DNA from: an uncultured Saprospiraceae bacterium
Lineage (GTDB): Bacteria > Bacteroidota > Bacteroidia > Chitinophagales > Saprospiraceae
DNA length: 64,000 nucleotides
Assembly (NCBI GenBank): GCA_938015595.1
Contig: CALLPI010000002.1
Span: forward strand, 186,001 to 250,000
Direction: 5' to 3'
The notes under the pieces are model-generated. The model did no database searches, was not told where the DNA came from, and saw only the letters and a program-made list of their open reading frames with translations. Shown one piece after another: positions 42,593-51,237 of the stretch (within the stretch, counting starts at the first letter, position 1; every line of letters starts with the position of its first letter). Both the position numbers and the translations under genes were made by a program.

Positions 42593-44740
42593 ATGGCACA
42601 AGTAGATAAGTTTCAGTACGACAACGACATTGTCCGAAAGTTCTTGATTGCTTCGGTGGTGTTTGGAATTATCGGCATGATAGTGGGTTTGTGGGTAGCC
42701 TTGCAACTCATTTGGCCAGATCTAAACTTCGGCATTCCATTTACCACCTTTGGCCGCATTCGCCCGTTGCATACTAATGCGGTAATCTTTGCCTTTGTGG
42801 GCAACGGCATCTTCATGGGCGTGTATTACTCCCTGCCACGCTTGCTCAAAACCCCCATGTGGAGTAAAGCGCTGAGCAATTTCCACTTCTGGGGCTGGCA
42901 AGCCATTATTTTAGCAGCAGCGGTCACCTTGCCTTTGGGCATTACCAGTGCGCACGAATATGCCGAACTCGAATGGCCGATTGACCTGGCCATTGCTGTA
43001 GTGTGGATTGCCTTTGGCCTCAACATGTTTATGACCATCCTCAAGCGTCGGGAGCAACACCTGTATGTAGCTATCTGGTTTTACATTGCCACTTGGGTAA
43101 CGGTGACCATGCTGCACGTGGGCAACAACATAGAAGTGCCGGTGAGCCTATGGAAGAGCTATCCGGTAGCTGCTGGGGTGCAGGATGCCCTCATACAGTG
43201 GTGGTATGGGCACAATGCAGTAGCGTTCTTCTTGACCACGCCCTACCTTGGGCTCATGTACTATTTCATGCCCAAGGCGGCTAATCGCCCGGTATATAGT
43301 TATCGGCTGTCCATTATTCACTTCTGGGCGCTCATTTTCATCTATATCTGGGCAGGGCCGCACCACTTGCTCTACACCTCTTTGCCCGACTGGGCACAGT
43401 CGTTAGGTACGGTGTTTTCTGTAATGCTCATTGCGCCATCCTGGGGCGGTATGCTCAACGGCCTGCTCACCCTGCGCGGCGCCTGGGACCGCGTGCGCCA
43501 GGACCCCGTGCTCAAGTTTTTGGTGGTGGCCATCACGGCCTATGGTATGGCTACGTTTGAGGGGCCGATGCTCTCGGTGAAATCCGTCAATGCCATCAGC
43601 CACTACACTGACTGGACTATCGGCCACGTACACGTGGGCGCACTAGGCTGGAATGGCTTCCTCACCTTTGGCATCATGTACTGGCTCATCCCCAGAATGT
43701 ACCGCACTAAGTTGTACTCTACGCAGTTGGCCAATACCCATTTCTGGATCGGTACGCTGGGTATTCTGTTCTACGCCATACCCATGTACTGGTCGGGCTG
43801 GACGCAAGCGCTGATGTGGAAGCAGTTTACGCCCGACGGCTACCTGAAGTACGCCAACTTCCTGGAAACCGTGACGCAGTTGCGCTGGTTTTACATTGCG
43901 CGTGCACTGGGCGGCCTGATGTTCCTCAGCGGCGTATTTATCATGGCCTACAACCTGATCAAAACAGCGCGTGCTGGCTCGTTTCTCGCACATGAAGACG
44001 CCGAAGCCCCCCCACTGGCTGCCCACGTGACACATAAGGGTGAATATTGGCACAAGTGGATTGAGCGCAGGCCAGTGCCGTTCTTGTTGGTCAGCCTGGT
44101 AGCAGTGGTCATTGGCGGCATCATCGAAATATTCCCAATGGCGCTCATCAAGAGCAATGTACCTAAGATAGAATCGGTGGCGCCCTACACGCCGCTCGAA
44201 CTGGAAGGCCGCGATATTTATATCCGCGAAGGCTGCATGGGCTGCCACTCGCAAATGGTGCGACCCTTCCGCTCCGAAACTGAGCGCTATGGCGAGTACT
44301 CCAAGTCGGGTGAGTATATCTACGACCGTCCATTCTTGTGGGGTTCCAAGCGCACAGGGCCAGATCTGCACCGCGAAGGCCGTGGCAACAAGAACTCCAA
44401 GTCAGATGCCTGGCACTACAATCACATGGTAGTGCCGCAGACCATGTCGCCCGGCTCCATCATGCCGGCCTATCCCTGGCTTGCAAAAAACGAGTTGAAT
44501 ACTTCGCGTACAGCCGACAAGATCAAGGTGCTCAAAATGCTCGGCACGCCCTACCCCCAAGGCTATGAGCAAATAGCTGTGCAAGACCTGCAAAAGCAAG
44601 CGGCTCAAATAGCCGAAAGCATGCGCAAGGACGGCGTACAGGACGATAAGCTGGAGCAACGCGAAATTGTAGCCCTGGTGGCCTACCTGCAACGCCTCGG
44701 CACCGACATCATACCCAAAGCCAGAGCAGAATCAAAATAA
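42593..44740 (+). CDS. ccoNO: cbb3-type cytochrome oxidase, fused subunits I and II (CcoNO)
   Basis: This 715-residue protein fuses the haem-copper catalytic subunit with the mono-haem subunit. Residues 1 to about 480 are CcoN with some twelve spans; histidines for haem and CuB are seen in RPLHTNAVIF, WYGHNAVAF, WAGPHHLLY and TIGHVHVGALGWNG. From about residue 495 comes a CcoO-like part: a span (PFLLVSLVAVVIGGIIEIFP), the haem c site GCMGCHSQMVRP (near residue 547), and the methionine-containing segment TMSPGSIMPAYPWL. The CcoNO fusion is usual in Bacteroidota. It reduces oxygen at low tension and pumps protons. Confidence 0.97.
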   Translation: MAQVDKFQYDNDIVRKFLIASVVFGIIGMIVGLWVALQLIWPDLNFGIPFTTFGRIRPLHTNAVIFAFVGNGIFMGVYYSLPRLLKTPMWSKALSNFHFWGWQAIILAAAVTLPLGITSAHEYAELEWPIDLAIAVVWIAFGLNMFMTILKRREQHLYVAIWFYIATWVTVTMLHVGNNIEVPVSLWKSYPVAAGVQDALIQWWYGHNAVAFFLTTPYLGLMYYFMPKAANRPVYSYRLSIIHFWALIFIYIWAGPHHLLYTSLPDWAQSLGTVFSVMLIAPSWGGMLNGLLTLRGAWDRVRQDPVLKFLVVAITAYGMATFEGPMLSVKSVNAISHYTDWTIGHVHVGALGWNGFLTFGIMYWLIPRMYRTKLYSTQLANTHFWIGTLGILFYAIPMYWSGWTQALMWKQFTPDGYLKYANFLETVTQLRWFYIARALGGLMFLSGVFIMAYNLIKTARAGSFLAHEDAEAPPLAAHVTHKGEYWHKWIERRPVPFLLVSLVAVVIGGIIEIFPMALIKSNVPKIESVAPYTPLELEGRDIYIREGCMGCHSQMVRPFRSETERYGEYSKSGEYIYDRPFLWGSKRTGPDLHREGRGNKNSKSDAWHYNHMVVPQTMSPGSIMPAYPWLAKNELNTSRTADKIKVLKMLGTPYPQGYEQIAVQDLQKQAAQIAESMRKDGVQDDKLEQREIVALVAYLQRLGTDIIPKARAESK

Positions 44741-44812
44741 TCATCTCTTCACTAGGCAGCCATGCAACGCTGAACACCAGCACTGCATGGCGCCTCCAAC
44801 ACAAGCAAAGCC

Positions 44813-45022
44813 ATGTTTAAATATATCCTCGAACGAGCCGGCGACATCAACTGGATGGGGATTTCTGCCCTGATCACTTTCTTTGCCATTTTTGTCATCT
44901 CGGCAATAGCTATACTGCGCCGCAAGCCGGAGTACATACACAAAATGTCGCGCATGCCGCTAGAAGACGGTTCTCAATCCATTTACCCAACATCAGAAAT
45001 TGCCAACCGCCATGAAAAATAA
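44813..45022 (+). CDS. ccoQ: CcoQ/FixQ-like small cbb3 oxidase subunit
   Basis: The 69-residue protein has a single span (ISALITFFAIFVISAIAIL, about residues 17-35) and a polar C-terminus (RRKPEYIHKMSRMPLEDG). Size, topology and position between ccoNO and ccoP fit CcoQ. Its end overlaps the start of ccoP by 11 nt. Confidence 0.82.
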   Translation: MFKYILERAGDINWMGISALITFFAIFVISAIAILRRKPEYIHKMSRMPLEDGSQSIYPTSEIANRHEK

Positions 45023-45959
45023 TTTTCGCACCAAAGTCCTTCCTGTATTTGCAGCAGCGCTCCTGCCAGCCGGGGCTGCCACAGCACAATCTGCTGCCGC
45101 TGCCAGTTCCGGTATCTTTACCGAACTGTTTGCCTCCACTACCCTGATTGCCACGGCCATTTTAGCGCTGGCAGCTGTCATTGCCATCACGCAGTTGCTC
45201 AACTCGGTGGTCAAAGTACAACAACTGAAAATCTACCAAGCGCATGGCATTGAAGCCTACCTGGAAGAAGTAAAGAAAGAAGAAGGCTCGCTGTGGGAGC
45301 GCCTCATCAAGCGCTGGACTAAAGCCGTGCCAGTGGGCAAGGAGCAAGATGTGCTGCTGGATCACAACTACGACGGCATCCGCGAGTTGGACAATAGCCT
45401 TCCGCCCTGGTGGGTGGCGCTTTTCTATGTCACCATCGGATTTTCACTTATCTACATGACCTACTACCACTTCACTGGTGCTGGTCCAAGCTCCAAAGAG
45501 GAATACGAATACCAGATGGCTAAGGCCGAAGAAGCCAAAGAAGCTTACTTGGCACGCCAAGCCAACAAGGTGGACGAAAATACTGTGACCATCCTAGAAG
45601 ACGAAAAAGAACTGGCCCTGGGTAAAGCCGTATACGATGCCAACTGTGTGGCCTGCCACGGCATGGCTGGCGAGGGTGGCGTGGGGCCTAACATGACCGA
45701 CGACTACTGGATACACGGCGGCAGCGTAAAAGACGTGTTCAAAATCATCAAAAACGGGGTGCTAGAAAAAGGTATGCAGGCCTGGGGCAACCAACTGCGC
45801 CCGGCAGATATGCAGCGCGTGGCCAGCTATATACTGGTAAAGTTGCACGGTACCAACCCGCCCAACGCTAAAGAGCCGCAGGGTCAACTATACCAACCAG
45901 AAGCATCGCAAGAACAGCCTGCTGAAGCACCGGGTGGAAGTGAAACACAAGGTAACTGA
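45012..45959 (+). CDS. ccoP: cbb3 oxidase subunit III, cytochrome c (CcoP)
   Basis: The 315-residue protein has an N-terminal hydrophobic, possibly signal-like stretch, a second span near residues 40-60, then the CcoP element LDNSLPPWWVALFYVTIGFSLIYMTYYH. A cytochrome c domain follows with one haem site CVACHG (about residue 212) and the methionine side KGMQAWGNQL. Proteobacterial CcoP usually carries two haems; a single one is common in Bacteroidota. The frame opens at a TTG (45000), but the ATG at 45012 is the better start. The C-terminus is Gln/Glu/Pro-rich. Confidence 0.93.
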   Translation: MKNNFRTKVLPVFAAALLPAGAATAQSAAAASSGIFTELFASTTLIATAILALAAVIAITQLLNSVVKVQQLKIYQAHGIEAYLEEVKKEEGSLWERLIKRWTKAVPVGKEQDVLLDHNYDGIRELDNSLPPWWVALFYVTIGFSLIYMTYYHFTGAGPSSKEEYEYQMAKAEEAKEAYLARQANKVDENTVTILEDEKELALGKAVYDANCVACHGMAGEGGVGPNMTDDYWIHGGSVKDVFKIIKNGVLEKGMQAWGNQLRPADMQRVASYILVKLHGTNPPNAKEPQGQLYQPEASQEQPAEAPGGSETQGN

Positions 45960-46203
45960 CAAGGCAGAAGACTGCCGATAAAGGTGGGGAGGGAGCCAGC
46001 CCATGATAATAGCCCAAGGCAATCGCCCCCCTCCCCTTTCATCAGGCAAAGTGCCAAGTGTCCCCCCCCCTTTTTTTTGCGATTAATCCACACTACGGCT
46101 AGATCATTCATGCCTTGATAGAGCATCCCAACAATACCCTCCGAATCTTAAGAAACACCCAATGCCTGTATTTGCACCTTTGATGCAATAAAAAATACTG
46201 ACC
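45960..46203. other. Intergenic stretch with C9-T8 homopolymer
   Basis: No gene is seen between ccoP and ccoG. Nine C then eight T occur at 46062-46078. No terminator hairpin stands out, so read-through into ccoG is possible. Confidence 0.4.
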
Positions 46204-47646
46204 ATGGATCCGATAGAAGCCATTTACGATACCGAGGAGTATCGCGACCGCATCGCCACAGTGGACGAAAAAGGCAAGCGGGTATGGATTTACCCCAAGA
46301 AGCCCAAAGGGCGCTTCACCAATATGCGCACCTGGCTGAGTTGGGCATTGTTGGCTTTCCTTTTTGGCATGCCCTTCGTGAAATACAACGGCGAGCCATT
46401 CCTGCTCTTCAACGTAGTGGAGCGCAAATTCATTCTCTTCGGCATCCTGTTCACACCACAAGATTTCCACCTCTTTGGCTTGGCCATGCTCACGCTCATC
46501 GTATTTATTGTACTGTTTACGGTGGTGTTTGGGCGCTTGTTTTGTGGCTGGGTCTGCCCCCAGACCATCTTCATGGAGATGGTATTTCGCAAAATTGAAT
46601 ACTGGATCGAAGGCGATGCCAGCGCCCAGCGCAAACTGGCTGCTGCACCCTGGACGAGCGAAAAAATACTCAAGCGCGCCGCCAAGCTGAGTATTTTCTT
46701 CCTTATTTCCGTGCTGGTGGCCAACACGTTTCTGTCTTACATTATAGGTGTGGATGAAGTCATTCGTATTGCCACCGAGCCAGTATCGAAGCACTTGGGC
46801 GGCTTCATTGCCATGTTGGCTTTCTCAGGGGCATTTTTCTTTGTGTTTTCCTACCTGCGCGAGCAAGTGTGTGTAGCTATTTGTCCGTACGGCCGTTTGC
46901 AAGGAGTGCTACTCGACCGCAACTCCGTCGTCATTGCCTACGACCATGTGCGCGGAGAGCCCCGCGGAAAAATTCGCAAAACCTCCAAGGTTGAAGGTAA
47001 CGGCACTGCTGCAGCTGCTGCTTCCGAAAAGGTCTTGGGTGACTGTATAGACTGCAAACTCTGCGTACAAGTTTGCCCTACTGGTATTGACATTCGCAAC
47101 GGCACCCAACTGGAGTGCGTCAACTGTACTGCCTGCATTGATGCCTGCGATGAAGTGATGGACAAGGTAGGACGTCCGCGCGGCCTCATTCGCTATGACA
47201 GCTACAACGGTATCGTAGAAAAACGCCGCCGCATATTCACGCCGCGCGTCATTGCTTACTCCATCTTCCTGGCGATCCTGCTGGGGCTGAACTTTGCCTT
47301 TCTTGGTAGCCGTACCGAGGTAGAAATCCTCATACTACGTACCCCGGGCCTGCTCTTCCAAAAAGTGGATGACGGCCACATCAGCAACCTGTACAACTAC
47401 GAGATCATCAACAAAACCAATCAGGACTTACCCATCGAAATGCGCCTTGCCCAAGAAGACGGCGAAATCAAGTTGGTAGGGCAACTCCCAATGGCCAAAG
47501 CCGGAGAGGTAGCCAAAGGCGCTATGTTCATCATTATGCCCAACGACAAGGTGTCGGGGCGCAAAAACACCCTCCACATCGAAGTGTACTCCAACGGCAA
47601 GCTCATTGATAAAACCAAGACAAACTTCTTTGCGCCAGAGCGATAG
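46204..47646 (+). CDS. ccoG: cbb3 oxidase assembly protein CcoG (polyferredoxin-like)
   Basis: The 480-residue membrane protein helps provide reduced copper for cbb3 oxidase assembly. Spans are near residues 45-65, 85-110, 160-185, 200-225 and 345-365. FCGWVCPQTIFMEM and CVAICPYGRLQGVLLD are CcoG signatures. Two 4Fe-4S sets follow: GDCIDCKLCVQVCPTGIDIR and ECVNCTACIDACDEVM. The C-terminal Ig-like part (about 375-480) begins after the last span and ends KTNFFAPER. Length is normal. Confidence 0.96.
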   Translation: MDPIEAIYDTEEYRDRIATVDEKGKRVWIYPKKPKGRFTNMRTWLSWALLAFLFGMPFVKYNGEPFLLFNVVERKFILFGILFTPQDFHLFGLAMLTLIVFIVLFTVVFGRLFCGWVCPQTIFMEMVFRKIEYWIEGDASAQRKLAAAPWTSEKILKRAAKLSIFFLISVLVANTFLSYIIGVDEVIRIATEPVSKHLGGFIAMLAFSGAFFFVFSYLREQVCVAICPYGRLQGVLLDRNSVVIAYDHVRGEPRGKIRKTSKVEGNGTAAAAASEKVLGDCIDCKLCVQVCPTGIDIRNGTQLECVNCTACIDACDEVMDKVGRPRGLIRYDSYNGIVEKRRRIFTPRVIAYSIFLAILLGLNFAFLGSRTEVEILILRTPGLLFQKVDDGHISNLYNYEIINKTNQDLPIEMRLAQEDGEIKLVGQLPMAKAGEVAKGAMFIIMPNDKVSGRKNTLHIEVYSNGKLIDKTKTNFFAPER

Positions 47647-47679
47647 CATTGGCTTTATCATTAAAAAATCAAAACGACC

Positions 47680-48120
47680 ATGAAACTGAACTGGGGAACT
47701 GGCATCGCCTTCTTTTACGGCATCTTTGCTCTCAGCCTGGTAGCTGTTGTCATCAAAAGCACTACCATTGATCACAGCCTGGTATCGGAGCAATACTATG
47801 CCGACGACCTCAACTACCAGGCGCAGTACAACAAGCTAAGCAATAGCCTGAGCCTGACGCAAGACCTCCAGGTAGCACTAGACAATGCCGAGGGCAAGGT
47901 AGAATTTCGATTTCCTGAACAAGTGGGCAAACCTGCCGGCGAAATCGTGTTCTTCTGCCCTTCCGACAGCAAGAGCGATTTTCGCGTAGCCATCCAACCC
48001 GACCAAGACAACCGCCAGATCGTGCCAGTGGCTGGGCTGAAACCCGGTATTTGGAGGGTAAAAGTGGACTGGCAAGCCGGCGGGAAGGCTTTTTTCAAGG
48101 AGGTAATCATTACGATATGA
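47680..48120 (+). CDS. ccoH: FixH/CcoH-family protein
   Basis: The 146-residue protein has one N-terminal span (TGIAFFYGIFALSLVAVVI), then KSTTIDHSLVSEQYYADDLNYQAQYNKLSN, the family-typical motif around VxxxYY..DL.YQ. A beta-rich periplasmic part ends PGIWRVKVDWQAGGKAFFKEVIITI. This matches FixH/CcoH, needed for stability of cbb3 oxidase. The stop overlaps the next start as ATGA, so translation is coupled. Confidence 0.9.
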   Translation: MKLNWGTGIAFFYGIFALSLVAVVIKSTTIDHSLVSEQYYADDLNYQAQYNKLSNSLSLTQDLQVALDNAEGKVEFRFPEQVGKPAGEIVFFCPSDSKSDFRVAIQPDQDNRQIVPVAGLKPGIWRVKVDWQAGGKAFFKEVIITI

Positions 48121-48815
48121 TCCTTTGGGCGGCATTCGGTATGGGCTTGGCAGGTAGTTTGCACTGCGTAGGTATGTGTGGGCCGCTGGCCTTGGCCTTG
48201 CCCTATCAGCGGAGGTCGTGGCTGCATGCCGTGGGGCAGGTGTTGGTGTACAACGCCGGGCGGGTGCTGACGTACACGATACTCGGTATGTTGATCGGAC
48301 TGGCAGGGCACGGCCTGTTCATGGCTGGTGTACAAGCTTGGCTTTCGATAGGGCTGGGCGTAGCGTTCTTGCTGGCAGCAATTTTTTCTTTTTCTATTGA
48401 AAGCCAACTGGTGCGCCTGCCTGGGCTGAAGCACCTGCAGTACTGGGTACAAAAAAAACTGAGCACACTGATACAACAACGCGGCACAGCTACACTTTTT
48501 GGCATAGGTATGCTCAATGGACTACTACCCTGCGGCCTGATGTACATGGCTGTGGCAGGGGCGGTTACAGCAGGCAGCACAACTCAAGGAGCAGCATTTA
48601 TGATACTCTTTGGCTTGGGCACACTGCCGTTAATGACCGCAGTGGCTATGGCAGGGCAGTTCATTGGCATGGATATTCGCAGGCGGGCTAGGAAACTCTT
48701 ACCTGCTTTTCTTGTTATTTTTGCGCTGTTTTTTGTGATACGCGGCTTGCACTTTGCCGTCCCAGCGGAATTTCGCTTTTGGGAAACGGCCGGGCAAATG
48801 CCCATGTGCCACTAA
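48117..48815 (+). CDS. TauE/SafE-family membrane protein (UreH/DsbD-like) of the cbb3 cluster
   Basis: The 232-residue protein has about six spans and opens WAAFGMGLAGSLHCVGMCGPLALALP, with the paired cysteines of the family. A second half-repeat has FGIGMLNGLLPCGLMYMAVAGA. Such proteins follow ccoH in many Bacteroidota clusters and are thought to move a metal ion or reductant for oxidase maturation, which is inference from context. The frame is open upstream to 48051, but the ATG at 48117 overlapping the ccoH stop (ATGA) is the natural start. Confidence 0.87.
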   Translation: MILWAAFGMGLAGSLHCVGMCGPLALALPYQRRSWLHAVGQVLVYNAGRVLTYTILGMLIGLAGHGLFMAGVQAWLSIGLGVAFLLAAIFSFSIESQLVRLPGLKHLQYWVQKKLSTLIQQRGTATLFGIGMLNGLLPCGLMYMAVAGAVTAGSTTQGAAFMILFGLGTLPLMTAVAMAGQFIGMDIRRRARKLLPAFLVIFALFFVIRGLHFAVPAEFRFWETAGQMPMCH

Positions 48816-48852
48816 GACGGAGCGCAGGTTCGCCCAAATATGTGAGGAAAAA

Positions 48853-49878
48853 ATGATCAAAACAGATATTGCCATTATAGGTGCCGGGCCGGTAGGGTTG
48901 TTCGCTGTGTTTGAAGCTGGCCTCCTGCAAATGCGCTGCCACCTCGTGGACATATTGCCCGTGCCGGGCGGACAACTAGCTGAGATTTACCCCAAGAAGC
49001 CTATCTATGACATACCGGGCTACCCTTCGGTACTGGCACACGAACTGGTAGATAACCTTCTGCAGCAAATTGCCCCTTTCAAACCAGGGTTTACCCTCGG
49101 CGAACGCGCCGAAACGCTCGAGCGCCTAGAAGACGGCTCTTTTCTGCTCACTACCCACAAAGGTACGCAGATCAACGCGCCTGTAGTAGCCATTGCCGCC
49201 GGCCTGGGGTCGTTTGAGCCCCGTAAGCCGCCCATTGACAACATTGCCGACTACGAAGACCGCGGCGTGGAGTACATGGTCAAAGACCCCGAACTATACC
49301 GCAATAAGCGCGTAGTCATTGCCGGTGGCGGCGACAGCGCACTGGACTGGACCATCTACCTGGCCGATGTGGCCAAGGAATTATACCTAGTGCACCGTCG
49401 CACCGAGTTTCGCGGAGCACCCGACAGCGTGGAAAAAGTCATGCACCTGGCCCACGAAGGCCGTATTACCCTCATTACTAATGCTCAAGTGACCGGGCTA
49501 CACGGCAACGGCCAATTGGACGAGGTCATCATCACGCACGATGAGCGGGGCGAGTTCTCTGTTTCCACTGACCACTTTGTGCCACTTTTTGGCCTCACAC
49601 CCAAGCTCGGCCCACTCGAAAACTGGGGGCTGGACATTGACAAAAACGGCATCAAAGTCAATACCTTTGACTATCAGACCAACGTGCCCGGCATCTTTGC
49701 CATTGGCGATATCAACTACTACCCTGGCAAGCTCAAGCTCATCCTTTGCGGCTTTCACGAGGCCACGCTCATGTGCCAGTCAGCCTTCAAGATTGTGAAT
49801 CCGGACAAAAAGCTCAGTTTCAAATATACTACGGTGACCGGGGTGGGAGGGTTTGCAGCAGAACAGCCAAAAGTGTAA
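48853..49878 (+). CDS. Ferredoxin/flavodoxin-NADP+ reductase (thioredoxin reductase-like)
   Basis: The 341-residue flavoprotein has the FAD-binding start DIAIIGAGPVGLFAVFEAGL, the GGQLAEIYPKKPIYDIPGYP segment, the NADPH site VVIAGGGDSALDW and the second FAD motif GIFAIGDINYYPGKLKLI. It lacks the CxxC of thioredoxin reductase (the corresponding place reads VHRRTEFRGAPDS after the NADPH site), which marks the TrxR-like ferredoxin-NADP reductases. GAGGAAA lies 4 nt ahead of the ATG at 48853 and decides the start against the upstream open frame (48754). It probably joins the cbb3 cluster transcript. Confidence 0.92.
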   Translation: MIKTDIAIIGAGPVGLFAVFEAGLLQMRCHLVDILPVPGGQLAEIYPKKPIYDIPGYPSVLAHELVDNLLQQIAPFKPGFTLGERAETLERLEDGSFLLTTHKGTQINAPVVAIAAGLGSFEPRKPPIDNIADYEDRGVEYMVKDPELYRNKRVVIAGGGDSALDWTIYLADVAKELYLVHRRTEFRGAPDSVEKVMHLAHEGRITLITNAQVTGLHGNGQLDEVIITHDERGEFSVSTDHFVPLFGLTPKLGPLENWGLDIDKNGIKVNTFDYQTNVPGIFAIGDINYYPGKLKLILCGFHEATLMCQSAFKIVNPDKKLSFKYTTVTGVGGFAAEQPKV

Positions 49879-50243
49879 AAGCCCCTCAAATAGTTTGACA
49901 ACCAAAGCTGTTGGCCGTGGGAGTTTTTTCCCACAGCCTCCTGGAGCAAAACTGCCCTATCGAAATTGCCAAATGCCTGGCTGAAGCCCCCCCAAGTACA
50001 AGGAGGCCCCATTGAGCACGAAATAGCAGGCAAAAAAAGTAATTATGCCGGGAGGGTGCAACAAGCCATGTAAACTAATAAAACAGCGCAACCTCGTATT
50101 TTTTCATTCCAGAGTTAGCGCCTGAGGGATGCGGCAGAGGCAATCGGGCGGCCTGCTCATTTTTCTTTACCAGGATTTGCTGCTGGCGTTGTACTTTTGA
50201 AACGCAAAGCGACTGTTAAACCATCAAAACTCAGGTCAAGATT
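49879..50243. other. Intergenic stretch with one hairpin
   Basis: GGC-c-GTGGGA (49913-49922) pairs with TCCCAC-a-GCC (49929-49938) around a T-rich loop, but no T run follows, so termination is uncertain. Nothing else with gene character is seen. Confidence 0.4.
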
Positions 50244-50378
50244 ATGAGCCTCTCCAAACGCAAAAGACGGAAAATCCTCCATGAGCAGCAGTCCGTCAAA
50301 CGCTTTTACCTCATTGTGGGCATTGCCACTATCATCCTGATCTTGCTGATGTATCTTGTGTACAGGAGTGTGGTGTAG
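50244..50378 (+). CDS. Small single-span membrane protein, 44 residues
   Basis: The frame encodes a strongly basic N-terminus (MSLSKRKRRKILHEQQSVKR) followed by one membrane span (FYLIVGIATIILILLMYLVY) and stops after RSVV. The clear inside-positive topology suggests a real small protein. I do not recognise a family. It converges with the methyltransferase gene, ending 7 nt before that gene's stop. Start context has no strong ribosome-binding site, as is usual in Bacteroidota. Confidence 0.55.
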   Translation: MSLSKRKRRKILHEQQSVKRFYLIVGIATIILILLMYLVYRSVV

Positions 50379-50385
50379 GTACGCT

Positions 50386-51234
50386 TCAGGCGGTTGTCCA
50401 CACCACGATGTCCTGAAAAAAGCGATCGGGCGCCTCGCTGAAGCCATAGCGCCAGTATCCGTATCGCACATGCAGAGTGCGAAGGCCTGCACGGAAAGCC
50501 TGTTCCATAAGCCAACCTTCGCTCAGGGCTACATTGGCCGACTGAACCTGCTTGTCCATCAGACGGTAGTATCCAAAATCGTACGGGAAGACAAATCTGG
50601 GATTTCTAAAGTGAACAGATGCTTCATCTGGGTCATACAGGAAGAAAGTAGCCCAACAGCACCCCCCCGGACTCAATACACGGCTGATTTCCTGCAAGTA
50701 GTGTGCAATTTCTTGTGGAAGCATGTGCGTGAATACCGAGTTGACGATGACCAGGTCAAAAGCGGCATCTGGGTAGGGAAAGGTAAAATCAGCCGCTGCC
50801 ATACCCTGGGTGCGATACAGGTCGTTGGCCAGCGGGATGCACTGAAACCGAAAATGAGGAAATCTAGTGCTAACATGCTTTTGACACCAGCGCACGCCCA
50901 ATGATGCCACATCGAAGCCCTCATAGCGGCCCCCTTGGCGGGCATCTAGTACAGAGGTCAGTGCCACAGCTACGCGTCCGATACCGCTACCTACATCCAG
51001 TACGCAATGCGAAGGCTGGAGGTTAGCTAGTTCGTGGCAAAGGTTCACTATCTGCTGGCCAGAGCGATGAAAATCGCCACTGCCGGTGAAAATCCATCCG
51101 CGCGGCGGGGTCAGTAGCAGCCGGCGACCAGCAAAACGCTCCCATATATCTATCGGCGCATACCATACCCGACGGGCGACGAAGCGCCAAGTTGGCGGCA
51201 GTAGGTAGTACAATCGTCGCAACCAATGTCGCAT
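50386..51234 (-). CDS. Class I SAM-dependent methyltransferase
   Basis: The 282-residue protein has motif I VLDVGSGIGRVAVAL (about residues 83-97), an acidic motif II in YEGFDVASLGVRWC, motif III-like FDLVIVNSVFTHMLP and LSPGGCCWATFFL. These define a Rossmann methyltransferase; the substrate is unknown. The frame begins with a TTG; the ATG at 51234 (MRHWLRRLYYL) is taken as start, 3 nt after the stop of the upstream dioxygenase-like gene, so the two form an operon. Confidence 0.82.
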   Translation of the reverse strand: MRHWLRRLYYLLPPTWRFVARRVWYAPIDIWERFAGRRLLLTPPRGWIFTGSGDFHRSGQQIVNLCHELANLQPSHCVLDVGSGIGRVAVALTSVLDARQGGRYEGFDVASLGVRWCQKHVSTRFPHFRFQCIPLANDLYRTQGMAAADFTFPYPDAAFDLVIVNSVFTHMLPQEIAHYLQEISRVLSPGGCCWATFFLYDPDEASVHFRNPRFVFPYDFGYYRLMDKQVQSANVALSEGWLMEQAFRAGLRTLHVRYGYWRYGFSEAPDRFFQDIVVWTTA

Positions 51235-51237
51235 CAA

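Noticed and set aside
49913-49938. Terminator of the cbb3/ferredoxin reductase transcript
   Set aside because: The hairpin is fair, but the T run is in the loop and not after the stem, so it is reported only as a hairpin.
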